Source: Chloroflexota bacterium (lineage in GTDB: Bacteria > Chloroflexota > Anaerolineae > Aggregatilineales > Phototrophicaceae). From it: a stretch of DNA of 64,000 bases. Location of the stretch: contig JACRPS010000008.1 in NCBI GenBank assembly GCA_016223085.1, forward strand, positions 62,001-126,000, given 5' to 3'. Positions 26,514-33,955 of this stretch are shown piece by piece. Numbering within the stretch: position 1 is the stretch's first letter; each line of letters opens with the position of its first letter. Position numbers and translations under genes: made by a program. Below the pieces are notes generated by a model. That model had not been told where the DNA came from. It worked only from the letters and a program-made list of their open reading frames with translations, and ran no database searches.

Positions 26514-27191
26514 CTACTGCACAGCTTTCGCCGCCTGACGGTGGCGTAAATTCTCGATCACGTCCTTATCCACGATAATCGCTCCACCGTGCTGCTGTAA
26601 CTCGTCTTCGCTGACAAGCTGGGACCAGTCGTCAAACGAGCGCTTCATCAGGCGCATCGAGCGCAGTTCGAGTTCAAAGCCCATGAGGCGCTGGAAGTTT
26701 TCAACCACAATTTCCGCCTGAGTCAAAGCCCCTGTCAAATCGCCAATACGATCCTGAAACGTGCGCCTGGGGCGGTTGAGCAGTTGATTGACTTTATCGT
26801 AATACTCATTTTCAACAACTCTTGGGTTCCAGAAGTCGCCACGTACCTCGTTAATGATCGCAAACAGCACGTGGGCATCGTCCGCTGTTGTAAACACATC
26901 ATCCTGATGCAGCCAGCGTTGCAGGTGCAAAAACCGTTCGAGCGTTTCCGGCGCTACCTCTTTATGGAAGAATGCGCCTGGATATGGACCAAACCAGAGA
27001 CGAACCAGCCGGGTTGTTGTCTCTCTAAATACGGGCATATCTTCGAGCAACCGCTGCCGCGCCAGGTCCAAGTCGCCCATCATCAGGTAACAGCGAATCC
27101 GGCTGGTGGCCGCGTACAAAGCGCGGATGAGATGCTGCTGCGCCAGCAGCGGGCGCTGATCGGTAATCGCCTGATTATTGAGGTTCACCAC
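26514..27191 (-). CDS. Unknown protein inside two-component operon, GTG start
   Basis: 225 residues, mostly helical and not recognised; no signal peptide or TM segment. Composition is less GC-rich than the flanking kinase and regulator. The GTG at 27191 opens the frame 78 bases after the response-regulator gene, and the kinase begins 3 bases after its stop, so it is co-transcribed. By position it may be an accessory factor that tunes kinase or regulator, but no sequence feature proves this. A second GTG follows directly and could serve as start. Confidence 0.65.
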   Translation of the reverse strand: MVNLNNQAITDQRPLLAQQHLIRALYAATSRIRCYLMMGDLDLARQRLLEDMPVFRETTTRLVRLWFGPYPGAFFHKEVAPETLERFLHLQRWLHQDDVFTTADDAHVLFAIINEVRGDFWNPRVVENEYYDKVNQLLNRPRRTFQDRIGDLTGALTQAEIVVENFQRLMGFELELRSMRLMKRSFDDWSQLVSEDELQQHGGAIIVDKDVIENLRHRQAAKAVQ

Positions 27192-27269
27192 ACTTCTCGC
27201 CCTATCGAGCCGCCCCAGTCCACCTCGTCGTGACGGTTGTCGTCCGTAACCTGTGACAGCAGGTTATCG

Positions 27270-27956
27270 TCAGGTATCCAGCTTGTAGCCCACACCCCAG
27301 ACGGTTTCAATCGCGGCGTGCATCCCGGCCAGCTTGTGCCGCAGGTGGGCGATATGCACGTCCACCGTGCGCGTTTCGCCGGCGAAGTCAAAGCCCCACA
27401 CCACATCCAGCAGCTTTTCCCGGCTGAAGACCACGCCGGGGTTTTCCGCCAGCGCCAGCAGCAGGTCAAACTCTTTCAGGCGCAGGTCTACCGGGCGGCC
27501 ATCCACTGTCACTTCACGCTGGTCGGGGTAGATGCGCAGGTTTTCCACGACAATGGGCTTAAGCCCATTGTCCGGTTCAGCCGGGCGCGGGGCGACGCGG
27601 CGTAAGATTGCCTTCACGCGGGCGACCAGTTCGCGTGGGTTAAACGGCTTGGTCAGGTAGTCATCTGCACCCAGTTCCAGCCCAACGATCTTGTCAATGT
27701 CGTCCGTGCGGGCCGTCAGCATGATGATCGGCACATCCGACTGCGCCCGCACGCGCTTGCAGACCTCGAAGCCATCCAGCCCCGGCAGCATCAAATCCAG
27801 CACCACCAGCGCCGGGCGCTCGTTGAGGATGCGCTGCAACGCTGTTACGCCGTCGGTGGCGCTGGCCGTGCGGAAGCCATCCTGTTCCAGATACAGCTTC
27901 GCCAGATCAATGATATGCTGTTCGTCGTCCACGAGGAGGATGGTGTCAGTTTGCAT
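27270..27956 (-). CDS. OmpR/PhoB-family response regulator with palindrome in linker
   Basis: 228 residues. Receiver domain 1-118 with intact site: acidic DDE (10-12), phospho-acceptor Asp54 (VVLDLMLPGLDGF), Thr81, Lys103 (LTKPF). Winged-helix DNA-binding domain about 138-228 (DLRLKEFDLLLALAENPG, TRTVDVHIAHLRHKL). The two are joined by a linker whose residues 129-136 (DNGLKPIV) are encoded by a perfect 24-base palindrome. An ATG at 27956 follows AAGGA by 6 bases; the GTG just before it is an alternative. It is the first gene of the RR-unknown-kinase operon. Confidence 0.95.
   Translation of the reverse strand: MQTDTILLVDDEQHIIDLAKLYLEQDGFRTASATDGVTALQRILNERPALVVLDLMLPGLDGFEVCKRVRAQSDVPIIMLTARTDDIDKIVGLELGADDYLTKPFNPRELVARVKAILRRVAPRPAEPDNGLKPIVVENLRIYPDQREVTVDGRPVDLRLKEFDLLLALAENPGVVFSREKLLDVVWGFDFAGETRTVDVHIAHLRHKLAGMHAAIETVWGVGYKLDT
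27549..27572. repeat. Perfect palindrome inside response-regulator linker
   Basis: GACAATGGGCTT followed by its exact reverse complement (24 bases). A near-identical element lies between genes at 32391-32412. Here it is in frame within coding DNA between two protein domains. Confidence 0.92.
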
Positions 27957-27971
27957 CACTTGTCCTTCATA

Positions 27972-28205
27972 TCAACGGCGCAGACAATGATGCCTGCTTA
28001 TGCCGAACCGCCGTGATGGCACCAGTACCCACACAGGAATGCGCGTTCGCACAATCCGCGTTTCACCGCCGGATACTTCGGGCGCGCTTTCGATACCGGA
28101 GAACGCACCGCCCAGGTCACGCGCCACCCACTGCAACACCTGCGTCTTTTCCGCGCGGGAGAGTCCGGCAATAAAGGCTTCCTGTTCTCGTAAAGAGGCC
28201 ATCAT
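27972..28205 (-). pseudogene. DUF433 antitoxin-like gene, C-terminally truncated
   Basis: About 77 residues from the ATG pair at 28205/28202, preceded by GAGG. The segment from about 30 to 58 (GIESAPEVSGGETRIVRTRI, then PVWVLV) is the hallmark of DUF433 proteins, which pair with PIN-like DUF5615 toxins. Members usually continue with a second helix bundle (SEADLL..YPTL..DL..AW..Y); here the frame ends 13 residues after VLVPSRRFGIS with unrelated sequence, so the C-terminal half is lost. No DUF5615 partner follows; the response-regulator gene begins 15 bases downstream. Probably a remnant. Confidence 0.6.
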
Positions 28206-28273
28206 CACATCCTCACCGACTGCTGACCACATTATAGCACCGGGCAGCCAGGCGCTGGCGCAACCGTTATCTG

Positions 28274-29581
28274 CTAATCCTCAGCCGGGTTGAGTTCGTC
28301 ATCGGGTGTTTCCGGCGCGAGGCGTTTCACCAGCACCTTATCCACGCGGCGGCCATCCATGTCCAGCACCTCGAACGACAGGCCCGCCCATTCAAACTGA
28401 TCGGCTGTGGCGGGGATGCGTCCCAGGTGCGCCATGACAAAACCGCCGAGTGTCTGGTAATTGCTCTCGTCCTCGCCGGGCAGGACCTTCAGGTCAAACA
28501 GGTCTTTCAGATCGTCCACCGGCATCAGGCCGTCCAGCAGCCAGGAACCGTCCTCGCGCTCGGTGGCCTGCGGCGCTTCGATATCGCCGACGATTTCTTC
28601 CAGCAGATCGTAAATCGTGACCAGCCCTTCCACGCCGCCATGTTCGCTGATGACCAGCGCCATATGTTTGCCGGTCTTTTTGAACTGTTCCAGCACGTCC
28701 GACGCGGCGGCGCTTTCCGGCACAAACAGCGGTTCGCGCAGGCAGGCTTTCAGGTCTACCGGCTGGTTCGACAGCGCCCGGTTCAGCAAATCCTTGGCAC
28801 GCACCATGCCCTGAATATTATCCAGCGACCCCTGTCCGACCGGAAAGCGCGAATGGCCACTGCTCAGAATTTTCCGCAGGTTCAGCTCCAGCGCGTCTTC
28901 CAGATCAAGCCAGGTCATTTCGGTGCGCGGCGTCATCACGGCGTCCACGCGCCGGTCACCCAGGCTGAACACCCCGGCCACCATCTCGTGCTCGCTTTCC
29001 TCGAACACGCCTGCCTCAATCCCCTGCCGGATGAGCGCCTGGATTTCTTCCTCCGTCACCGGCGGCTCGTCGGAAGGCCGCGCGCCGATCAACCGCAGCA
29101 CGATGTTGGTGGACGCGCCCAGCAGCCGCACGACCGGCGCGGTAATCACCGACAGCACCCGCATGGCCGGCATGATTGCCAGCGTAATCCGCTCTGGATG
29201 TTGCAGCGCCAGCCGCTTGGGCACCAGTTCGCCGATGACCAGCGACAGGTAGGTGGTCAGCAGAACGATCAGAACCAGGGCGATGCTCTGGCTGTAGGGC
29301 CGGAGCGCGGGCACAAGCTGGTTTAGCTGCTCGGCGATCTGCCCGGCCACCGTTGCGCCACCGAATGCACCCGCCAGAATGCCGATCAGCGTGATGCCAA
29401 TCTGCGTCGTGGACAGGAAGCGGTTGGGGTCATCCTGCATTTGCAGCGCGACCTTCGCCCGTTCGTCGCCCTCGTCCGCCAACTGCTGCAAGCGGGCCTT
29501 GCGGGCAGACACAAACGCGGTTTCGGCCATCGCCAGCACACCGTTTAAGATCGTGATGAGGAGGATAATCAGGAGTTCCAT
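28274..29581 (-). CDS. DUF21-CBS-CorC/HlyC membrane protein (CNNM/TlyC family)
   Basis: 435 residues. DUF21 transmembrane domain (about 1-180, including LVIGELVPKRLALQHPE), two CBS motifs (about 205-325, VFSLGDRRVDAVMTPRTEM, VISEHGGVEGLVTIYDLLEEIVGDI) and the C-terminal CorC_HlyC domain (about 345-425, DESNYQTLGGFVMAHLGRIP). Members are linked to Mg2+/Co2+ transport and adenosine-nucleotide sensing through CBS; the older label haemolysin is not informative. It is integral to the cytoplasmic membrane. Imperfect GTAGGG-type palindrome 29618-29645 lies just upstream. Confidence 0.92.
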   Translation of the reverse strand: MELLIILLITILNGVLAMAETAFVSARKARLQQLADEGDERAKVALQMQDDPNRFLSTTQIGITLIGILAGAFGGATVAGQIAEQLNQLVPALRPYSQSIALVLIVLLTTYLSLVIGELVPKRLALQHPERITLAIMPAMRVLSVITAPVVRLLGASTNIVLRLIGARPSDEPPVTEEEIQALIRQGIEAGVFEESEHEMVAGVFSLGDRRVDAVMTPRTEMTWLDLEDALELNLRKILSSGHSRFPVGQGSLDNIQGMVRAKDLLNRALSNQPVDLKACLREPLFVPESAAASDVLEQFKKTGKHMALVISEHGGVEGLVTIYDLLEEIVGDIEAPQATEREDGSWLLDGLMPVDDLKDLFDLKVLPGEDESNYQTLGGFVMAHLGRIPATADQFEWAGLSFEVLDMDGRRVDKVLVKRLAPETPDDELNPAED

Positions 29582-29617
29582 TGGCAGGGGTTTTTTACCT
29601 CTCTGTCAAACAGGTAC

Positions 29618-29645
29618 GTAGAGGCACACCGCCGTGCGCCCCTAC
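29618..29645. repeat. Imperfect GTAGGG-family palindrome
   Basis: GTAGAGGCACA... and ...TGCGCCCCTAC form an imperfect dyad in the 75-base gap between the GNAT gene and the CBS gene. The outer GTAG/CTAC ends are conserved while the stem has mismatches. Confidence 0.6.
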
Positions 29646-29656
29646 CGTAAGTTATA

Positions 29657-30688
29657 TCACCGCACATCCCAGCGCATGTGAATCACCTCGCGGCGCGGGG
29701 AAAAGCCGTAGCGCCGCAGGACAGCAACGGTGGTGGTCAGATCGGTGGGAAATTCGATGGTCAACGCCTGGGCCGTACCAAAGCGGCGCACGACCGTGTT
29801 CAGCAGCGCCTCGTCGTACAGGCCTTCGTACTGGGGGTCAACGATCATCGTCAGTGTGGCGCTGCCGGACATCAGGCCGTTTTCCACCCACATGGACGCG
29901 AGGATGCGGCGCTGGTCGTCGGAGCGGACGATCAGGCGTTCCAGGCTTCGAAAATTCACCCAGTCCTTCATCCTCGACAGCAGCGACCGGCGGAACTGCC
30001 CCGGATACAGCGGACGCAACCAGCCCAGACCGCCCCGTTCGACCGGGTATATCTGCTGTGCCAGATGGTATTCCGCCAGCCACTCGCTGCCGGTGCGGTG
30101 CGTAATGTAGGGGCTGTCCAGCAGTATCGGCGGCCTGATTGCGGTGATTGGGCGCCGCCAGGTTGTCCAGGCGCGCTCGTGGATGAAACCAAGCCGCTCG
30201 TACAGGCGCTGCGCCGTGAAGTTGTCAGCGTCCACCTGCAAAATCGCCTTGCTGCCGCTCTGCCGCTGTACCAGGTCCAGGCTGGCCTGCATCAACCGGC
30301 GGGCGATGCCGCGCCGCTGGTAGTCAGGATGCACCGCCACGTTGGCGATAATCCACGCCTTCGCCAGATCGGCGGGTGCGTTGGCCGGGTAGACCGACAC
30401 GTTGCCAACCAGCCGTCCCTGCTGCACCCAGACGTACCCCAGACTCATGCCCTGCGCCAGATCGCTGATGTTTTGCAGCACGCTCAGTCCCGCGCCCATC
30501 CGGCTGAGGGTGCGCATCTCGCGGATCGCACCGCGCCCGCTGCTGTCCATTGTGGATGCAAACGCGACTTCCAGTAAATCGGCCAGCGCGGCTAAATCCG
30601 TGCGAAGATTGACCGGGCGCAGCCCGTCAGACGTTGCGGATTCCTCCGAAAGGGGCACACTGGTCACGGTGGTAATCCTTTTAGCCAT
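29657..30688 (-). CDS. GNAT-family N-acetyltransferase, possibly tandem
   Basis: 343 residues. A clear GNAT fold lies at about 25-180: VHPDYQRRGIARRLM is the acetyl-CoA-binding motif A, and AQRLYERLGFIHERAW the C-terminal motif. Residues about 200-340 look like a second, degenerate GNAT half (RILASMWVENG, ALTIEFPTDLTTTVAVLRRYGFSPRREVIHM) without the R/Q-x-x-G-x-G/A loop. Substrate unknown. Tandem GNATs of this kind include mycothiol synthase-like enzymes but no specific function can be claimed. Confidence 0.85.
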   Translation of the reverse strand: MAKRITTVTSVPLSEESATSDGLRPVNLRTDLAALADLLEVAFASTMDSSGRGAIREMRTLSRMGAGLSVLQNISDLAQGMSLGYVWVQQGRLVGNVSVYPANAPADLAKAWIIANVAVHPDYQRRGIARRLMQASLDLVQRQSGSKAILQVDADNFTAQRLYERLGFIHERAWTTWRRPITAIRPPILLDSPYITHRTGSEWLAEYHLAQQIYPVERGGLGWLRPLYPGQFRRSLLSRMKDWVNFRSLERLIVRSDDQRRILASMWVENGLMSGSATLTMIVDPQYEGLYDEALLNTVVRRFGTAQALTIEFPTDLTTTVAVLRRYGFSPRREVIHMRWDVR

Positions 30689-30740
30689 CAGCTTTCAGCA
30701 GTCAGCGGTCAGCGGATACTGGCTGATCGCTGATAGTGAC
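30689..30740. repeat. CAGTCAGC-type short tandem tract
   Basis: TCAGCAGTCAGCGGTCAGC followed by related units lies directly upstream of the GNAT start. Similar tracts occur at 45884-45914 and 46593-46780 within coding DNA and at 61054-61083. Confidence 0.55.
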
Positions 30741-30918
30741 CGCTTTATCAGAAGCGTAACGTGTGCCGGGGGCGCATGTCAAGCAGAAGCGTTGCCCAAA
30801 CGTCGGTTTTCCGCCTTGCGCTTCCAGACTTGATGTAGCACTCTCGTGTGTTACACTTGGTTCAGTTTGTTCGTTCGCAAGAACGATTCAATCGCCGATT
30901 AATCTGGAGCAGTTGAGC

Positions 30919-32376
30919 ATGGGAAGAAATTATGGCACGTTACGGGGCCGCCGTTCCGGCAGCGCAGCGTGGCAGTGGATGACGATTGGCTTTGTGGTCG
31001 GTTTTGGCTGCGCAGCGGTGGTCGGGCTGGCGCTGGTCATCGGCGCGGCGTCCGGCACGTTTGGCGAGGATGCCGCCAGCTTTCTCGTAGCCGGACGGCC
31101 CACGCAAACCCCGATCGTGATTACCAACACTCCCGCGCCGGCGACCAACACGCCACAGCCGACCGAGGTGCTGGTTTCCCCCACCCCCTCGCCGACCGTC
31201 GGCCAGGTGCAGGTGCTGGCGCCAACCGCAACGCCAACCACCGACCCCAGCACGATTCAGGTTGAACCGAGCGCCACGCCTACAACCGAGGCGACCGAAG
31301 AAGCAGCGCCGGCGCAGTTGGCCGTATCCGGCGGGAACAATGCTGCCAGTGTACAGATTCCGGCGGGGCTGGTTGGCCTGCTATCCGAACTGCGTCCGGT
31401 GGACGGCGGCACGTTCCAAATGGGCACCACGCCGCAGGAAGTGGCCGAGGCCGTGCGCCAGTGTACCGACGAATTTGAAGGCAACTGCCAGTTGGCTTAC
31501 GGCGAAGACTCCTTCCCGCCGCACAACGTCACGGTGGATCCGTTCCAGATGGAAGTGACGGAAGTGACCTACCAGCAGTTCCTGGCCTTCCTCAACTCAA
31601 AGGGACCCAACAGCCACCGCAACGGCTGCGATGGGCAGGTGTGCGCTGCTACCCGCGCCGAAGACCAGAACAGCAACATTATCTTTGACAGCGCCAATTA
31701 CCGCGCCAATCCGGTGCTGAACAACTACCCGGTCACGGGCGTGACCTGGTATGGCGCGAAAGCCTATTGCGAAGCGATTGGCCGCCGGCTGCCGACCGAA
31801 GCCGAGTGGGAACGGGCGGCGCGCGGCTCGGATGGCCGGCTGTATCCCTGGGGCAACACCTTCGATGTCTCGCTGGCAAATACCAGCCGACCGAGAGTAG
31901 ACCCCACGCTGGACGGCGTGGAAGCGGTGGACAGCTATCCCGCCGGCGCCAGCATTTACGGGATGCTGAACATGGCCGGCAACGCCGCCGAATGGGTCAG
32001 TGACTGGTATTCCAACACCTACTATACCCAGCAGGCACAGTCGGCGTCAGCGGTGGTGAACCCAACCGGGCCGGTAGCCGGGACGGAAAAAGTCGTGCGC
32101 GGTGGCTCGTGGGATGCCGTGCCGTTTTTCGCCCGCAGCGTCCATCGTCAGAGCCGCAATCCGGCGGACCAGACCTCGTGGATTGGCTTCCGCTGCGCGG
32201 CGGATGTGAACGCCAGCGCGGCGCAACCGGGCGCGGCCAGCGGCAACACACCGCTGTCACTACCGACCCAGAGCGGCACCAACGAAGAAGAGACAACGGC
32301 CAACAGCCAGCCAACGCTGCCGGCGCCGCCGCCGGTTGCCACCACCGGGCCGCTGCCCACCCTGCCGCCCAATTAA
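30919..32376 (+). CDS. Membrane-anchored FGE/SUMF1-fold protein without catalytic cysteines
   Basis: 485 residues from the ATG at 30919 (TGGAG about 10 bases upstream; the in-frame extension to 30763 crosses the promoter region). One TM helix at about 20-43, a Thr/Pro-rich linker (50-145), then a formylglycine-generating-enzyme-fold domain (about 155-435): PVDGGTFQMGT, VTYQQFLAFLN, RRLPTEAEWERAARG, MAGNAAEWVSDWY, VVRGGSWDAVPFFARSVHRQ, WIGFRCA. True FGEs have two active-site Cys after the GGS turn; here that stretch has none, so it is probably not a sulfatase activator. C-terminal tail is Thr/Pro-rich. Confidence 0.87.
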   Translation: MGRNYGTLRGRRSGSAAWQWMTIGFVVGFGCAAVVGLALVIGAASGTFGEDAASFLVAGRPTQTPIVITNTPAPATNTPQPTEVLVSPTPSPTVGQVQVLAPTATPTTDPSTIQVEPSATPTTEATEEAAPAQLAVSGGNNAASVQIPAGLVGLLSELRPVDGGTFQMGTTPQEVAEAVRQCTDEFEGNCQLAYGEDSFPPHNVTVDPFQMEVTEVTYQQFLAFLNSKGPNSHRNGCDGQVCAATRAEDQNSNIIFDSANYRANPVLNNYPVTGVTWYGAKAYCEAIGRRLPTEAEWERAARGSDGRLYPWGNTFDVSLANTSRPRVDPTLDGVEAVDSYPAGASIYGMLNMAGNAAEWVSDWYSNTYYTQQAQSASAVVNPTGPVAGTEKVVRGGSWDAVPFFARSVHRQSRNPADQTSWIGFRCAADVNASAAQPGAASGNTPLSLPTQSGTNEEETTANSQPTLPAPPPVATTGPLPTLPPN

Positions 32377-32390
32377 GCGTCTATCCGTAA

Positions 32391-32412
32391 ACAATGGGCT
32401 TAAGCCCGTTGT
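32391..32412. repeat. Palindrome ACAATGGGCTTAAGCC type, intergenic copy
   Basis: ACAATGGGCTT pairs with AAGCCCGTTGT with a single G-T pair. It is the same element as 27549-27572 but lies between genes. Confidence 0.8.
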
Positions 32413-32459
32413 TCAAAAGCCGGTTTACGGAGAGGTTCCAAACAAACATTGTCCCGCTT

Positions 32460-32490
32460 TTGCCCCCTTAACCGGGGGCAATTAATTTTT
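32460..32490 (+). terminator. Rho-independent terminator after FGE-fold gene
   Basis: TTGCCCCC (32460-32467) and GGGGGCAA (32474-32481) form a perfect stem with a 6-base loop, followed by TTAATTTTT. Confidence 0.6.
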
Positions 32491-32519
32491 CATGCTGGTC
32501 AAACACCATTATCACAGAC

Positions 32520-32617
32520 GCGGACTACATTTTATTATGAACCTTGAAATAATTCTCAAGGTGGGCATGGCAATAGAGGTCGCCTCGCACCAAAAGCTGT
32601 GGGGCGACTGTTTTTCT
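32520..32617 (+). ncRNA. Candidate small RNA ending in an intrinsic terminator
   Basis: Between an upstream terminator and the hydrolase promoter lies a segment with an inverted repeat ACCTTGA...TCAAGGT (32541-32562) and a final hairpin GTCGCC (32579-32584) / GGCGAC (32603-32608) followed by TGTTTTTCT. A terminator here would not serve any annotated gene on this strand, since the preceding gene already has one. The 5' end is a guess. It does not match an RNA class I know. Confidence 0.35.
32579..32617 (+). terminator. Second terminator-like hairpin, not after a gene
   Basis: GTCGCC and GGCGAC flank an inner CAC/GTG pairing and a CAAAAGCT loop, and a T-tract (TTTTTCT) follows directly. Confidence 0.55.
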
Positions 32618-32700
32618 AACCGTGTGCTTCCGCTTATAATGATAGGGGAGCAGCAGTTTGCCCGGTTATTCAGAATAGACTCTTTGGGAGACGTGGCAGT

Positions 32701-33822
32701 ATGGTTGCGACAAAATCACCGCTGGCGTGGGTGCGCGGTTATACCCGGCGCGGGTCGGGAAGCGTCCACAACACCCAGGTGGCCGACTACCAATTGAGCG
32801 ATCTGGTCAATCGCGGCTTTATCCCCGCCAACGAAGGGCGCGGCCTGCTGCTGGATCGCGGCCTGGTGGATTTTGGCTGGCAGGTCATCTGGCCGGAAGA
32901 TTTTGACACGCCCGACGACATGCTGGAACAGCGGCTGACCGACGTGGAAGGTTACGTCATTTTCATTCACGGCTGGACTGGCAACCGCACCATCTGGGAA
33001 GATTTGCCGGGCATGGTGGTGAAGGCAAACCGACGGCTGGTAGCGATTTCAGTTGACCACAACGGCTTCGGCCAGTCGCGCTTCGTGGATGACACCCCGG
33101 CGCTGGATAACTGCTGCCCACCAGCGGCCATGTGTACCCTCGAAAAATGGATTGAAGTACTCAAGCTGCGCCGCCAACCGGGCGACCCCGTGCCGAAGGT
33201 GATTAACTTTGTCGGGCACAGCATGGGCGGCGCGGCGCTGTTTTACCTCAACCCGATTTTCTGGCGCATGGGCGAAGAAACCCGCTATGCCATCGCGCCG
33301 GCGCTACTGCTAAACGACGCGATTCACCGCACGTTTTTTACCGCAATGGGACTGGGCATCGGGCTGGTGAACAAAATCCGGCTGTTTGAACCGATCGAAC
33401 AATTTATCAAACCCGGCATGATTGACGCCGTGTGCAGCGGCTCGGACGAGTTTGTCAAGCAGGCGCACGCCCGGCAGTATGCCGAAACGCCGCGTGGTAT
33501 CACGTCGGCCACGTTTCAGGCGATGGGGATGCTCAACAACTGGGAAATCGCGCACAAGTGGGATTTGTTCCGCGTTATGCTCGGCCATAAGGACGCGCTG
33601 GTTGGGCTGGTGCCGATGATGGACCTGCTCAGTTCGCTGGAAGTGCCGGCGGGCAACGTGCGCGTGGTGGCCGGGTCGCACTATATGTTCAGCGTCGGGC
33701 GGGAAACGGCCTTCCAGCACGCGCAAAACCGCGAACTGGCGGTTGACGATATCGTGAGCCTGCACCGCCAGGCGTACAATCTGCAAAAAAGCGGGCCGGC
33801 CGGCAGCCGGGGTTTTGGGTAA
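32701..33822 (+). CDS. Alpha/beta hydrolase, lipase-like
   Basis: 373 residues. Oxyanion-loop motif HGWTG (90-94), nucleophile elbow GHSMGG with Ser174, and a late His (GSHYMF, His327) give the expected serine-hydrolase triad order; an acid such as Asp300-309 region would complete it. A 40-residue insert (about 128-165, rich in Cys and Pro: LDNCCPPAAMC) and a helical lid (about 185-290) are present. No signal peptide, so probably cytoplasmic or membrane-associated. GGGAG lies 10 bases before the ATG. Substrate unknown. Confidence 0.87.
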   Translation: MVATKSPLAWVRGYTRRGSGSVHNTQVADYQLSDLVNRGFIPANEGRGLLLDRGLVDFGWQVIWPEDFDTPDDMLEQRLTDVEGYVIFIHGWTGNRTIWEDLPGMVVKANRRLVAISVDHNGFGQSRFVDDTPALDNCCPPAAMCTLEKWIEVLKLRRQPGDPVPKVINFVGHSMGGAALFYLNPIFWRMGEETRYAIAPALLLNDAIHRTFFTAMGLGIGLVNKIRLFEPIEQFIKPGMIDAVCSGSDEFVKQAHARQYAETPRGITSATFQAMGMLNNWEIAHKWDLFRVMLGHKDALVGLVPMMDLLSSLEVPAGNVRVVAGSHYMFSVGRETAFQHAQNRELAVDDIVSLHRQAYNLQKSGPAGSRGFG

Positions 33823-33861
33823 GTTTAAAAAGCGGATGGTACTGGTAGTATAATTTATTCT

Positions 33862-33927
33862 AACCGCCAAGACACCAAGAACGCCAAGAAAATTTAACAT
33901 CTCGGCACTCTTGGCGTCGTGGCGGTT
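33862..33927. repeat. CCGCCAAGACACCAAGA inverted-repeat element
   Basis: AACCGCCAAGACACCAAGA (from 33862) and CTCTTGGCGTCGTGGCGGTT (33908-33927) form a long imperfect hairpin in the gap before the tryptophanase gene. A sister element is at 44434-44502 and one right arm at 45980-46009. Confidence 0.8.
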
Positions 33928-33955
33928 TATCATTTTTCAGGATAGTGAGCGCGTT

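Larger units (their letters stand above)
32377..32700 (+). other. 324-base intergenic region with palindrome and three hairpins
   Basis: No credible gene. It holds a repeat palindrome (32391-32412), a terminator-like hairpin (32460-32490), an inverted repeat ACCTTGA/TCAAGGT (32541-32562), a second terminator-like hairpin (32579-32617) and a TATAAT box (32635-32640) that could serve the downstream hydrolase. The frame opening at 32492 overlaps the hydrolase and has no recognisable content. Confidence 0.7.

Noticed and set aside
32492-32797. Small protein gene before the hydrolase
   Set aside because: Overlaps the hydrolase start by about 100 bases, crosses a terminator hairpin, and has no ribosome site.
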